NCBI RefSeq assembly: GCF_005670685.2
Contig: NZ_CP062008.1
Span: 3,906,001-3,970,000, forward strand
DNA: 64,000 nucleotides
Source of the DNA: Mycolicibacterium mucogenicum DSM 44124
GTDB taxonomy: Bacteria > Actinomycetota > Actinomycetes > Mycobacteriales > Mycobacteriaceae
Reading direction: 5' to 3'
Shown here: positions 1 to 9,081 of the stretch, piece after piece
Position numbering within the stretch: the first letter of the stretch is position 1
Layout of the letters: every line of letters starts with the position of its first letter
The notes under the pieces: generated by a model
Told to the model about the DNA's origin: nothing
The model's input: only the letters and a program-made list of their open reading frames with translations
The model's database searches: none
Made by a program: the position numbers and the translations under genes

Positions 1-1
1 C

Positions 2-313
2 ATCGGAGACCTGCCGCTCGGCGCGCATTTCCACAACACACGCGGCTCCGGCCTGGCCAGCGCCTACGCCGCCGTGCAGGCCGGTGTGACGCGGCTCGAC
101 GCATCGGTGGGTGGCCTGGGTGGCTGCCCGTTCGCACCCGGCGCGACCGGCAACATCGCGACCGAAGACCTGGTCTATCTGTTGCGGGACAGCGACATCG
201 ACACCGGCATCGACCTGGACCTGGCGATCGACGCGGCCATGGTGGCGCAGCGCGTCGTCGGTCACGAGCTGCCCAGCGCCCTGCTGCGCGCCGGCGACCG
301 GCTGCTGGGCTGA
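2..313 (+). CDS. Hydroxymethylglutaryl-CoA lyase-like protein, C-terminal part
   Basis: The gene enters from the left edge, so only the last 103 codons are visible. The family cleaves HMG-CoA (or a related 3-hydroxy-3-methyl-acyl-CoA) to acetyl-CoA and a keto acid. The segment GGLGGCPFAPGATGN, followed by ATEDLVYLL, is the hallmark glycine/cysteine loop of HMG-CoA lyases and carries the catalytic cysteine. HFHNTRGSGLA just upstream fits the metal-binding HxH strand of the TIM barrel. The stop lies 2 bp before the TetR gene, so the two are probably co-transcribed. Substrate cannot be read from this fragment. Confidence 0.85.
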   Translation: MGDLPLGAHFHNTRGSGLASAYAAVQAGVTRLDASVGGLGGCPFAPGATGNIATEDLVYLLRDSDIDTGIDLDLAIDAAMVAQRVVGHELPSALLRAGDRLLG

Positions 314-315
314 GC

Positions 316-945
316 ATGCCGGCCGAGACGCTGACCGCCAAGGGCCGACAGACCCGCGAGGCCATCGAACTGGCGGCACGGAAGCTGTTCGCCGAGCGGG
401 GCTTTCATGGCACCACACTGGCGGACATCACGTCGGCGGCCGGCAAGTCGTCGGCGGTGTTCTACCGCTACTTCGACGACAAGGAAGACCTCCTCGCCGG
501 CCTGGCCGAGTCGTTCCTGCACGACATCGTCACCCCTTCGGGGATGGGCGTGCCGCTGCCCGAGTCCCCCGAGGACACCGAGTACTTCACCACCGTGGTG
601 ACGGGGTACTGGAACCTTTTCAAGCAGAACATCGGCATCATGATCGCGGTCGCCCAACTGGGCGCCACGCAGCCGCGATTCGCCAAGGTGCAGAACGAGT
701 TCCGTCGCTTCGGGATGGACCTGGTCGCCGACTCGGTCCGCCACGCCCAGGAACAGGGGTATGCCCAGGGCATCCATCCGGGGCAACGCCTCGACCCCGA
801 ACACATCGCCGCGGCGATTTCGCTGCTGTTCGAGAACTTCACCGTCGTGGTGGTCGGCAGCCCGGGCTCCGGGCTGCAGATCAGCGACGAGGACGCCATC
901 ACGACCCTGTCGACCATCTGGAAGAAAACCCTGTACGGCTTCTGA
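316..945 (+). CDS. TetR/AcrR family transcriptional regulator
   Basis: This 209-aa protein has a typical TetR layout: an N-terminal helix-turn-helix (about residues 12-60, containing ARKLFAERGFHGTTLADI and the recognition helix region SSAVFYRYFDDKEDLL) and a divergent C-terminal ligand domain. It starts at ATG 316, two bases after the lyase stop, and is followed 18 bp later by an acyl-CoA dehydrogenase gene. The family usually represses adjacent genes until a ligand such as an acyl-CoA binds. The position suggests control of the downstream acyl-CoA dehydrogenase/kinase group, but that is inference; I see no convincing operator here. Confidence 0.88.
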   Translation: MPAETLTAKGRQTREAIELAARKLFAERGFHGTTLADITSAAGKSSAVFYRYFDDKEDLLAGLAESFLHDIVTPSGMGVPLPESPEDTEYFTTVVTGYWNLFKQNIGIMIAVAQLGATQPRFAKVQNEFRRFGMDLVADSVRHAQEQGYAQGIHPGQRLDPEHIAAAISLLFENFTVVVVGSPGSGLQISDEDAITTLSTIWKKTLYGF

Positions 946-963
946 CCGAAGAAAGAGATCAAC

Positions 964-2202
964 GTGGATTTCGCTCTACCGGAACACCTTCCGGGCCTGC
1001 TGGCCGACATGGACGCCTTCATCGAGGCGGAGATCAAACCGCTGGAACGGGAGAACCTGCAGTACTTCGACCGGCGCCGGGAGTTCGCCCGTACGGACCT
1101 CGAGAACGGCGGTGTGCCCACCCGGGAATGGGAGGATCTGCTCGACGAGATGCGCCGACGCGCCGACGCGGCCGGCTGGCTGCGGTATGGCCTGCCGAGC
1201 GAGTTCGGTGGCCGTGACGGCACCAATCTGGACATGGCCGTCATCCGGGAACACCTGGCGCACAAGGGCCTCGGCCTGCACAACGACCTGCAGGACGAGT
1301 CGTCGATCGTCGGCAACTTCCCCCAGGTCATCATGATGAGCCGGTTCGGCACCCCGGCGCAGCAAGCCGAATGGGTCGAGGCCATGATCACCGGTGAGCG
1401 GTCGATGGCGTTCGGGCTCACCGAACCCGACCACGGCAGCGACGCCACCTGGCTGGAGACCACCGCGGTCCGGGACGGTGACGGGTGGATCATCAACGGC
1501 CGCAAGCGCTGGAACACCGGCGTGCACCGCGCCACCCACGACCTGATCTTCGCCCGCACGTCGGGGGATCCCGGGCAAGCGGTCGGCATCACCGCGTTCC
1601 TGGTCCCCACCGACACCCCGGGATTCACCGTGCCGTACTACTGGTGGACGTTCAACATGCCGAGCGATCACGGCGAGGTGGAACTGAAAGATGTTCGGGT
1701 GCCGGACGATGCGGTGCTCGGCGAGGTGGACCACGGCTTGGAGGTCGGCCAGACGTTCCTGCACGAGAACCGCATCCGTCAGGCCGCCAGCAGTCTGGGC
1801 GCCGCGCAGTACTGCATCGACCGGGCCGCGCAGTACGCCGGCGAGCGCGTGGTGTTCGGTAAACCCCTGGCGGTGAACCAGGCCGTGCAGTGGCCGCTGG
1901 CCGAGCTGCAGACCGAGGCGCAGATGGTCCGGCTGCTGGTGTATTACGCCGCGTGGCACCTCGATCGCGATCACCACATGGAGGTCTCCGACAAGGTCTC
2001 GATGGCCAACTACCGCGCCAACAGACTGGTGTGTGAGGCTGCCGACCGCGCCATGCAGATTCACGGCGGCATCGGCTACAGCCGGCACGAGCCGTTCGAG
2101 CACATCTACCGGCACCATCGCCGCTACCGGATCACCGAAGGGGCGGAAGAGATTCAGATTCGCCGGGTGGCGCAGCGGATGCTGAAGTTCGGGCGCAAGT
2201 GA
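964..2202 (+). CDS. Acyl-CoA dehydrogenase (FadE-type, ACAD10/11 or LvaC-like)
   Basis: A 412-aa FAD-dependent acyl-CoA dehydrogenase starting at GTG 964, with AAAGAG about 7 nt upstream. Visible family signatures are MAFGLTEPDHGSDATWLETTA (FAD and substrate contacts), the INGRKRWNTG strand, QIHGGIGYSRHEPFEHIYRHHR and the C-terminal EGAEEIQIRR, which carries the usual glutamate position. Its stop overlaps the GTG of an APH-fold kinase gene (GTGA), which is in turn coupled to a DUF6285 gene. That trio matches LvaC-LvaA-LvaB of levulinate catabolism, where the dehydrogenase-like enzyme works after phosphorylation of a 4-hydroxyacyl-CoA. Function here is inferred from context. Confidence 0.88.
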   Translation: MDFALPEHLPGLLADMDAFIEAEIKPLERENLQYFDRRREFARTDLENGGVPTREWEDLLDEMRRRADAAGWLRYGLPSEFGGRDGTNLDMAVIREHLAHKGLGLHNDLQDESSIVGNFPQVIMMSRFGTPAQQAEWVEAMITGERSMAFGLTEPDHGSDATWLETTAVRDGDGWIINGRKRWNTGVHRATHDLIFARTSGDPGQAVGITAFLVPTDTPGFTVPYYWWTFNMPSDHGEVELKDVRVPDDAVLGEVDHGLEVGQTFLHENRIRQAASSLGAAQYCIDRAAQYAGERVVFGKPLAVNQAVQWPLAELQTEAQMVRLLVYYAAWHLDRDHHMEVSDKVSMANYRANRLVCEAADRAMQIHGGIGYSRHEPFEHIYRHHRRYRITEGAEEIQIRRVAQRMLKFGRK

Positions 2203-3170
2203 TCGACGCTCCGGAATTGGCCCGAGCCCTCGCCGCGACGCTCGAACCCGGGCTCGGCGATGTCAGCGTCGAGAACCTGCGGGAGCTGACCGGCGGCGCC
2301 AGCCGTGCGACATGGGCTTTCGACGCGCGCACCGCCACCGGGGCCCGCGCGTTGATCCTGCGGGTCGGACCGCCCGACGAAATCCACGCCGGCATGGAAC
2401 TCGAGGCCGCCGCACTGTCCCGGGCGGCGGCCGCGGGCGCGCCGGTTCCCCGCGTGCTGGCAGCGAGCAACTCGCCAGAGGCCCTGGGTAATCCGTTCCT
2501 GGTGTGCGACTTCGTGCCCGGCGAGACCATCGTCCGCAAGATCCAGCGAACACTCGATGACGATGGCCGGGCCACCCTTCTCGGGCAGTGCGCCGAAGCA
2601 CTGGCGGCCATCCATCGCGCCGACCCCACCGGTATCGGGCTGTCGCGCGAGGACCAGCTGAGTTCATGGCGACGCGAACTCGATGAGATCGGCGACACCA
2701 CAGCCACTTTCGAGTGGGCCTTCCGCTGGTTGGCGCGCAACCAGCCGTCGGACGCCGGCGATGCGGTGCTGGTTCACGGCGACTTCCGGATGGGCAACCT
2801 CATCGTCGACGGCAACCGGCTGGCGGCGGTGCTGGATTGGGAGCTCACCCACCTGGGCTCGCGTGCCGAGGACCTGGCCTGGTTCTGCATTCGGGCCTGG
2901 CGCTTCGGAGCGCCGCGAGCGCTCGACGCCGGCGGCCTGGGCAGCATCGAGAACTTCCTGACCGCCTACGAGGGTGCCAGCGGAATCACTCTGGACCGCA
3001 GAACCTTTCACTGGTGGCTGGTGTCCGCCACCTTGCGCTGGGGCATCATCTGCCGGTATCAGGCGCAGCGCCACCTGTCCGGGCAGACCCGGTCGGTCGA
3101 GTTGGCCACCATCGGCCGGCGGGTGTGCGAAACCGAATGGGACCTTCTCGAACTCTTGGAGGACCGGTGA
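2199..3170 (+). CDS. APH-fold phosphotransferase (LvaA-like 4-hydroxyacyl-CoA kinase candidate)
   Basis: This 323-aa protein has an aminoglycoside-phosphotransferase/choline-kinase fold. The catalytic loop reads VHGDFRMGNLIVD (HGDxxxxN) and the metal-binding motif reads VLDWELTHLG. It starts at GTG 2199 inside the stop of the preceding dehydrogenase and its own stop overlaps the GTG of the next gene, so all three are translationally coupled. Acyl-CoA dehydrogenase neighbours and a DUF6285 partner make antibiotic resistance unlikely. The established parallels are mammalian ACAD10/11 kinase domains and LvaA, which phosphorylate 4-hydroxyacyl-CoAs before elimination. Confidence 0.85.
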   Translation: MIDAPELARALAATLEPGLGDVSVENLRELTGGASRATWAFDARTATGARALILRVGPPDEIHAGMELEAAALSRAAAAGAPVPRVLAASNSPEALGNPFLVCDFVPGETIVRKIQRTLDDDGRATLLGQCAEALAAIHRADPTGIGLSREDQLSSWRRELDEIGDTTATFEWAFRWLARNQPSDAGDAVLVHGDFRMGNLIVDGNRLAAVLDWELTHLGSRAEDLAWFCIRAWRFGAPRALDAGGLGSIENFLTAYEGASGITLDRRTFHWWLVSATLRWGIICRYQAQRHLSGQTRSVELATIGRRVCETEWDLLELLEDR

Positions 3171-3484
3171 GCCACTACCGTCCGACAGCCACCGAACTGG
3201 TCGCCGCGGTGGCCGAGTTCCTGGAGACCGAGGTACGCGCGGCGACCGATGGCGCGGTGAACTTCCACGCCCGCGTCGCCGCGAACGCGCTGCGGATCGT
3301 CGAACGCGAGCTGTCGCAGCACGGCGCGGAGCCCGGCCTGCCGGGATTCGACGACGAGCAGGCCCTGGCGCGCGCGATACGCGACGGGGATTTCGACGAC
3401 CGCGGTCCGGAACTCGAGCCCGTGCTGCGGGCACTCGTGCGGCATCGGCTGGACGCTGCCCACCCGGGTTATGCGGACGAGTAA
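3167..3484 (+). CDS. DUF6285 small protein (LvaB-like kinase partner)
   Basis: A 105-aa protein that starts at GTG 3167, overlapping the kinase stop by 4 bp. The sequence is acidic and helical (VAAVAEFLETEV, FHARVAANALRIVERE, VLRALVRHRLDAAHP) and resembles the DUF6285 family, whose members sit next to APH-fold kinases. LvaB of Pseudomonas is a protein of this kind that is needed for LvaA activity. There are no catalytic motifs, so a structural or accessory role is most likely. The end is well defined by TAA at 3482. Confidence 0.75.
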   Translation: MSHYRPTATELVAAVAEFLETEVRAATDGAVNFHARVAANALRIVERELSQHGAEPGLPGFDDEQALARAIRDGDFDDRGPELEPVLRALVRHRLDAAHPGYADE

Positions 3485-3517
3485 CCGAACCCGACCTACC
3501 TGATCACCGGACTGTCG

Positions 3518-3523
3518 TAGCCT
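3518..3523 (+). promoter_or_regulatory. Leaderless -10 element TAGCCT before the receiver-like gene
   Basis: TAGCCT fits the mycobacterial -10 pattern TAnnnT and ends 6 nt before GTG 3530. That spacing puts the transcript start at or next to the start codon. No Shine-Dalgarno sequence is visible, which agrees with a leaderless mRNA. Confidence 0.5.
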
Positions 3524-3529
3524 GAGCAC

Positions 3530-3922
3530 GTGGCCGACTCCGCGCTCAAGATCCTGGTGTACAGCGACAACCCGAACACCCGTGACCAGGTGCGCACGGC
3601 GCTGGGACGGCGCATCCACCCGGACCTGCCCGACCTGACGTATCTCGACGTGGCGACAGCGCCCGTCGTGGTGAGTTCCGTCGACGCCGGCGGGATCGAC
3701 TTGGCGATCCTCGACGGCGAGGCCACGCCCGCCGGTGGGATGGGGCTCGCCAAGCAGCTCAAGGACGAGGTCGCGAACTGCCCGCCGATCGTGGTGCTCA
3801 CGGGCCGTGCGGATGACGCCTGGCTGGCGTCCTGGTCACGCGCGGAGGCCGCGGTGCCCCACCCGATCGACCCGATCCGGCTCGGTGAGGCCGTGGTGGC
3901 GGTGCTGTCTCCCCAGCGGTGA
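3530..3922 (+). CDS. Response-regulator receiver-like protein with degenerate active site
   Basis: A 130-aa stand-alone receiver-fold protein with no output domain, in the position of M. tuberculosis Rv3143 upstream of nuo. Strand ends read KILVYSDN (D13), DLAILDGE (D62, candidate phospho-acceptor), PIVVLTGR (T91) and AAVPHPIDP. The usual paired acidic residues are reduced to one Asp, and the conserved Lys of the K-P motif is replaced by His111. It may be a pseudo-receiver that binds a partner instead of undergoing normal phosphotransfer. GTG 3530 is the chosen start because a -10 hexamer lies 6 nt upstream. Confidence 0.75.
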   Translation: MADSALKILVYSDNPNTRDQVRTALGRRIHPDLPDLTYLDVATAPVVVSSVDAGGIDLAILDGEATPAGGMGLAKQLKDEVANCPPIVVLTGRADDAWLASWSRAEAAVPHPIDPIRLGEAVVAVLSPQR

Positions 3923-4114
3923 AACCGTGCGTTAACCAGCACGAAATGGCCTGTGGCCGTTCACTCTTCGCGCCGGCGGCGGTGTGTCGTTAATAGCGTA
4001 GGCAACGTCAGAAACTGATCATGATCCTAGCCAAAATGCGGCGGCCGTTCCGTTAACCGAGCTAAGCTGTGGGCCAGCTCACATCGACAGCTCGACGAGG
4101 GAGCCTCACAGGGC

Positions 4115-4129
4115 ATGACGAACGCATGA
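4115..4129 (+). promoter_or_regulatory. Possible 4-codon leader ORF overlapping the nuoA start
   Basis: ATG ACG AAC GCA TGA (4115-4129) encodes M-T-N-A, and its stop shares the ATGA with the nuoA ATG at 4126. The only good ribosome-binding sequence nearby, AGGGAG at 4098-4103, is 11 nt from this ATG and 22 nt from nuoA. Ribosomes may therefore load at the mini-ORF and reach nuoA by termination-reinitiation. A possible -10 (TAAGCT) lies at 4063-4068, and GTTAAC/GTTAAT repeats occur at 3931, 3989 and 4052. Confidence 0.45.
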
Positions 4130-4500
4130 ACGTCTACATCCCCATCCTGGTACTGGGCGCGATCGCCGCGGCGTTCGCGGTGGGTTCGGTCGGAATTGCG
4201 CTGGTCATCGGGCCGCGCCGGTACAACCGGGCCAAGCTCGAGGCCTACGAGTGCGGCATCGAACCGATGGCGCCCGGCTCCGCGGGCCATGAGACCACCG
4301 GGCAGCGGTTCCCGGTGAAGTACTACCTGACCGCGATGCTGTTCATCGTCTTCGACATCGAGATCGTCTTCCTGTATCCGTGGGCCGTTTCCTTCGCATC
4401 ACTCGGGGTATTCGCGGTGGTGGAGATGTTGCTGTTCATGCTGACGGTGTTCGTCGCCTACGCATACATCTGGCGCCGCGGCGGACTGAGCTGGGACTGA
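4126..4500 (+). CDS. nuoA: NADH-quinone oxidoreductase subunit A
   Basis: A 124-aa inner-membrane subunit of complex I with three predicted transmembrane helices (about 5-28, 65-88, 95-118). The conserved loop contains YECGIEP and the second helix contains [16 protein letters not shown], both diagnostic of NuoA/ND3; the cysteine in the loop is the family's conformationally sensitive residue. I chose ATG 4126 because it gives the normal family length and N-terminus (MNVYIPI), although an in-frame GTG exists at 4069. It is the first gene of the 14-gene operon and lies 10 bp before nuoB. Confidence 0.96.
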   Translation: MNVYIPILVLGAIAAAFAVGSVGIALVIGPRRYNRAKLEAYECGIEPMAPGSAGHETTGQRFPVKYYLTAMLFIVFDIEIVFLYPWAVSFASLGVFAVVEMLLFMLTVFVAYAYIWRRGGLSWD

Positions 4501-4510
4501 GGACAGACCC

Positions 4511-5064
<554 letters not shown>

Positions 5065-5068
<4 letters not shown>

Positions 5069-5739
5069 CGGACGCGCCGGACCAGACGGGACCCGAGGTG
5101 ATCGGGACGCGGCGCGGCATGTTCGGTGTGCGCGGCAGCGGCGACACGTCGGGCTACGGCCGGTTGGTCCGGGAGGTGGCCCTGCCCGGCAGCTCACCCC
5201 GGCCCTACGGCGGCTACTTCGACGACGTCGTCGACACCTTGGCGGCGGCCCTCGGTCCCGACGACTTCGGCGCCGCGATCGAGCGCGTCGTGGTGTTCCG
5301 CGACGAACTGACCCTCGAGGTGCACCGCGACCACCTTGTCGCCGTGGCTCAGGCGCTACGGGACGAACTGCGATTCGAACTGTGCCTGGGAGTGTCCGGG
5401 GTGCACTACCCAGACGACACCGGTCGCGAGTTGCACGCCGTCTACCCGCTGATGTCCATCACCCACAACCGCCGGATTCGTGTCGAGGCGTGCGCTCCCG
5501 ATGCCGATCCGCATGTGCCGTCGCTGTATTCGGTGTATCCGACGACCGACTGGCACGAGCGGGAGACCTACGACTTCTTCGGCATCATCTTCGACGGCCA
5601 CCCTGCCCTGACCCGGATCGAGATGCCCGACGACTGGGTGGGCCATCCGCAGCGCAAGGACTACCCGCTCGGCGGAATCCCGGTCGAGTACCACGGTGCG
5701 AAAATCCCGCCCCCGGACGAACGGCGGGCCTACAACTGA
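5065..5739 (+). CDS. nuoC: NADH-quinone oxidoreductase subunit C
   Basis: A 224-aa complex I subunit (30-kDa family) of the peripheral arm, packed against NuoD and NuoB near the quinone site. The signature [23 protein letters not shown] and the end segment [16 protein letters not shown] are clear. ATG 5065 overlaps the nuoB stop by 4 bp and its own stop overlaps the nuoD ATG by 1 bp. The first 40 residues form a variable mycobacterial extension ([20 protein letters not shown]). NuoC and NuoD are separate genes here, unlike the fused E. coli form. Confidence 0.96.
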
Positions 5740-7064
5740 TGACTCAGGACAACGAACCCGATGGCCGCGAACGCGTGGTCACCGTCGGCGGTCAAGACTG
5801 GGCCGACGTCGTGGCAGCGGCACGCGAGAGCGCGGTGGCCGGCGAGCGCATCGTGGTCAACATGGGCCCGCAGCATCCGTCCACCCACGGAGTGCTGCGC
5901 CTGATCCTCGAGATCGACGGCGAGACCATCACCGAGGCCCGGTGCGGAATCGGCTATCTGCACACCGGAATCGAGAAGAACCTCGAATACCGCACCTGGA
6001 CGCAGGGCGTCACCTTCGTGACCCGCATGGACTATCTGTCGCCCTTCTTCAACGAGACGGCGTACTGCCTCGGCGTCGAGAAGCTGCTGGGCGTCACCGA
6101 CGATATCCCCGAGCGCGCCAGCATCATCCGGGTGATGTTGATGGAACTCAACCGCATCTCGTCGCACCTGGTCGCGCTGGCGACCGGCGGTATGGAGCTG
6201 GGTTCCATGTCGGCCATGTTCTTCGGCTTCCGGGAACGCGAACTGGTGCTGTCGATATTCGAGACCATCACCGGGCTCCGGATGAACCACGCCTACATCC
6301 GCCCCGGCGGCCTGGCTGCCGACCTGCCCGACGAGGCACTGCCGCAACTTCGGGAGCTGCTCAAGCTGCTGCCCAAGCGGTTGCGCGACATGGAGAATCT
6401 GCTCAACGAGAACTACATCTGGAAGGCCCGCACGCAGGGGGTCGGATACCTGGACCTGACCGGGTGCATGGCACTAGGTATCACCGGACCGGTGCTGCGT
6501 TCGACGGGGCTGCCGCACGACCTGCGGAAGTCGCAGCCGTACTGCGGATACGAGTCGTACGACTTCGACGTCATCACCGACGACCAGTGTGATGCCTACG
6601 GCCGCTACATCATTCGGGTCCGTGAGATGCACGAGTCCATCAAGATCGTCGAGCAGTGTGTCGAGAGGCTCGGCAAGGTCGCCGGGCCGGTGATGATCAC
6701 CGACAAGAAGCTGGCCTGGCCCGCGGATCTGAAGGTCGGCCCCGACGGCCTGGGCAACTCGAAGGAGCACATCGCCAAGATCATGGGCTCGTCGATGGAG
6801 GCCCTGATCCACCACTTCAAGATCGTGACCGAAGGTATCCGGGTGCCCGCCGGGCAGGTGTACGTCGCCGTCGAATCGCCGCGCGGCGAGCTGGGCGTGC
6901 ACATGGTCTCCGACGGCGGCACCCGGCCCTACCGGGTGCATTACCGCGACCCGTCGTTCACGAATCTGCAAGCGGTGTCGGTGATGTGCGAGGGCTCCAT
7001 GGTTGCCGACGCCATCGCCGCGGTGGCATCGATCGATCCGGTGATGGGAGGCGTCGACAGGTGA
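5739..7064 (+). CDS. nuoD: NADH-quinone oxidoreductase subunit D
   Basis: A 441-aa 49-kDa-type subunit that forms most of the quinone-binding pocket with NuoB. The motif [14 protein letters not shown] near residue 45 contains the conserved His of the quinone site, and [20 protein letters not shown] and [12 protein letters not shown] follow. The C-terminal DPVMGGVDR is the classic family ending. It starts at ATG 5739 on the nuoC stop and its stop overlaps nuoE GTG 7061, so it is fully embedded in the operon. Confidence 0.97.
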   Translation: MTQDNEPDGRERVVTVGGQDWADVVAAARESAVAGERIVVNMGPQHPSTHGVLRLILEIDGETITEARCGIGYLHTGIEKNLEYRTWTQGVTFVTRMDYLSPFFNETAYCLGVEKLLGVTDDIPERASIIRVMLMELNRISSHLVALATGGMELGSMSAMFFGFRERELVLSIFETITGLRMNHAYIRPGGLAADLPDEALPQLRELLKLLPKRLRDMENLLNENYIWKARTQGVGYLDLTGCMALGITGPVLRSTGLPHDLRKSQPYCGYESYDFDVITDDQCDAYGRYIIRVREMHESIKIVEQCVERLGKVAGPVMITDKKLAWPADLKVGPDGLGNSKEHIAKIMGSSMEALIHHFKIVTEGIRVPAGQVYVAVESPRGELGVHMVSDGGTRPYRVHYRDPSFTNLQAVSVMCEGSMVADAIAAVASIDPVMGGVDR

Positions 7065-7779
7065 CCGCTATCGAACTGCGTCTCGGGCCGCGTCCGGACG
7101 AGCCCGGCCCACCGATCGGTCAAGGGCCGCAGTCCTATTCGCCTGAGGTGACCGAGCGCCTGGCCGCCGACGCCGCGGTGATCATCGCCCGCTACCCCAG
7201 TGCCCGCTCGGCGCTGCTGCCGCTGCTGCATCTCGCCCAATCCGAGGACGGGTACCTCACCCCTGCCGGAATCTCTTTCTGCGCTGCGCAACTGGACCTC
7301 AGCACCGCCGAGGTCACCGCGGTCGCGACGTTCTACTCGATGTACCGCCGCACCCCGACAGGCGAGTACCTCGTCGGGGTGTGCACCAACACGCTGTGCG
7401 CCATCATGGGCGGCGACGCCATCCTCGAATCACTGGAGGACCACCTGGGTCTCGGCGCCGGCGAGACCACCGCCGACGGCCGGGTCACGCTGGAGCACAT
7501 CGAATGCAACGCCGCCTGCGATTACGCGCCGGTGGTCATGGTGAACTGGGAGTTCTTCGACAACCAAACCCCCAGTTCCGCACGTGATCTCGTCGACTCG
7601 CTGCGCGCCGGTGAGCCGGTCACCCCGACGCGGGGCGCGCCCCTGTGCACCTTCAAGGACACCGCACGCATCCTCGCCGGCTTCCCCGATGAACGCCCCG
7701 GCAGCAACGACTCCGAACCAGGCGCGGCCACCCTCGCCGGGTTGCGCGTCGCGCAGGAGCGCGGGATGGAGGCGCCGCA

Positions 7780-7783
<4 letters not shown>
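7061..7783 (+). CDS. nuoE: NADH-quinone oxidoreductase subunit E
   Basis: A 240-aa thioredoxin-like subunit that carries the off-pathway [2Fe-2S] cluster N1a next to NuoF. The four ligands fall at C108 and C113 (VCTNTLCA) and C149 and C153 ([16 protein letters not shown]). It is longer than the E. coli protein because of an extra C-terminal tail after the cluster domain (from about residue 185), as is usual in mycobacteria. The start is GTG 7061 overlapping the nuoD stop; the end overlaps nuoF by 4 bp. Confidence 0.96.

Positions 7784-9077
<1,294 letters not shown>

Positions 9078-9081
<4 letters not shown>

Noticed and set aside
1390..1401. ACCGGTGAGCGG inside the acyl-CoA dehydrogenase gene, and again at 10467-10478 inside nuoG
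   Set aside because: The core matches the island motif, but both lie in conserved coding sequence (Thr-Gly-Glu-Arg codons) far from promoters and lack the outer arms. They show that the core alone occurs by chance in this GC-rich DNA, so a full weight-matrix scan is needed.
2199..3170. Aminoglycoside resistance gene
   Set aside because: The APH-fold motifs are present, but the coupled acyl-CoA dehydrogenase and DUF6285 genes indicate a metabolic acyl kinase.
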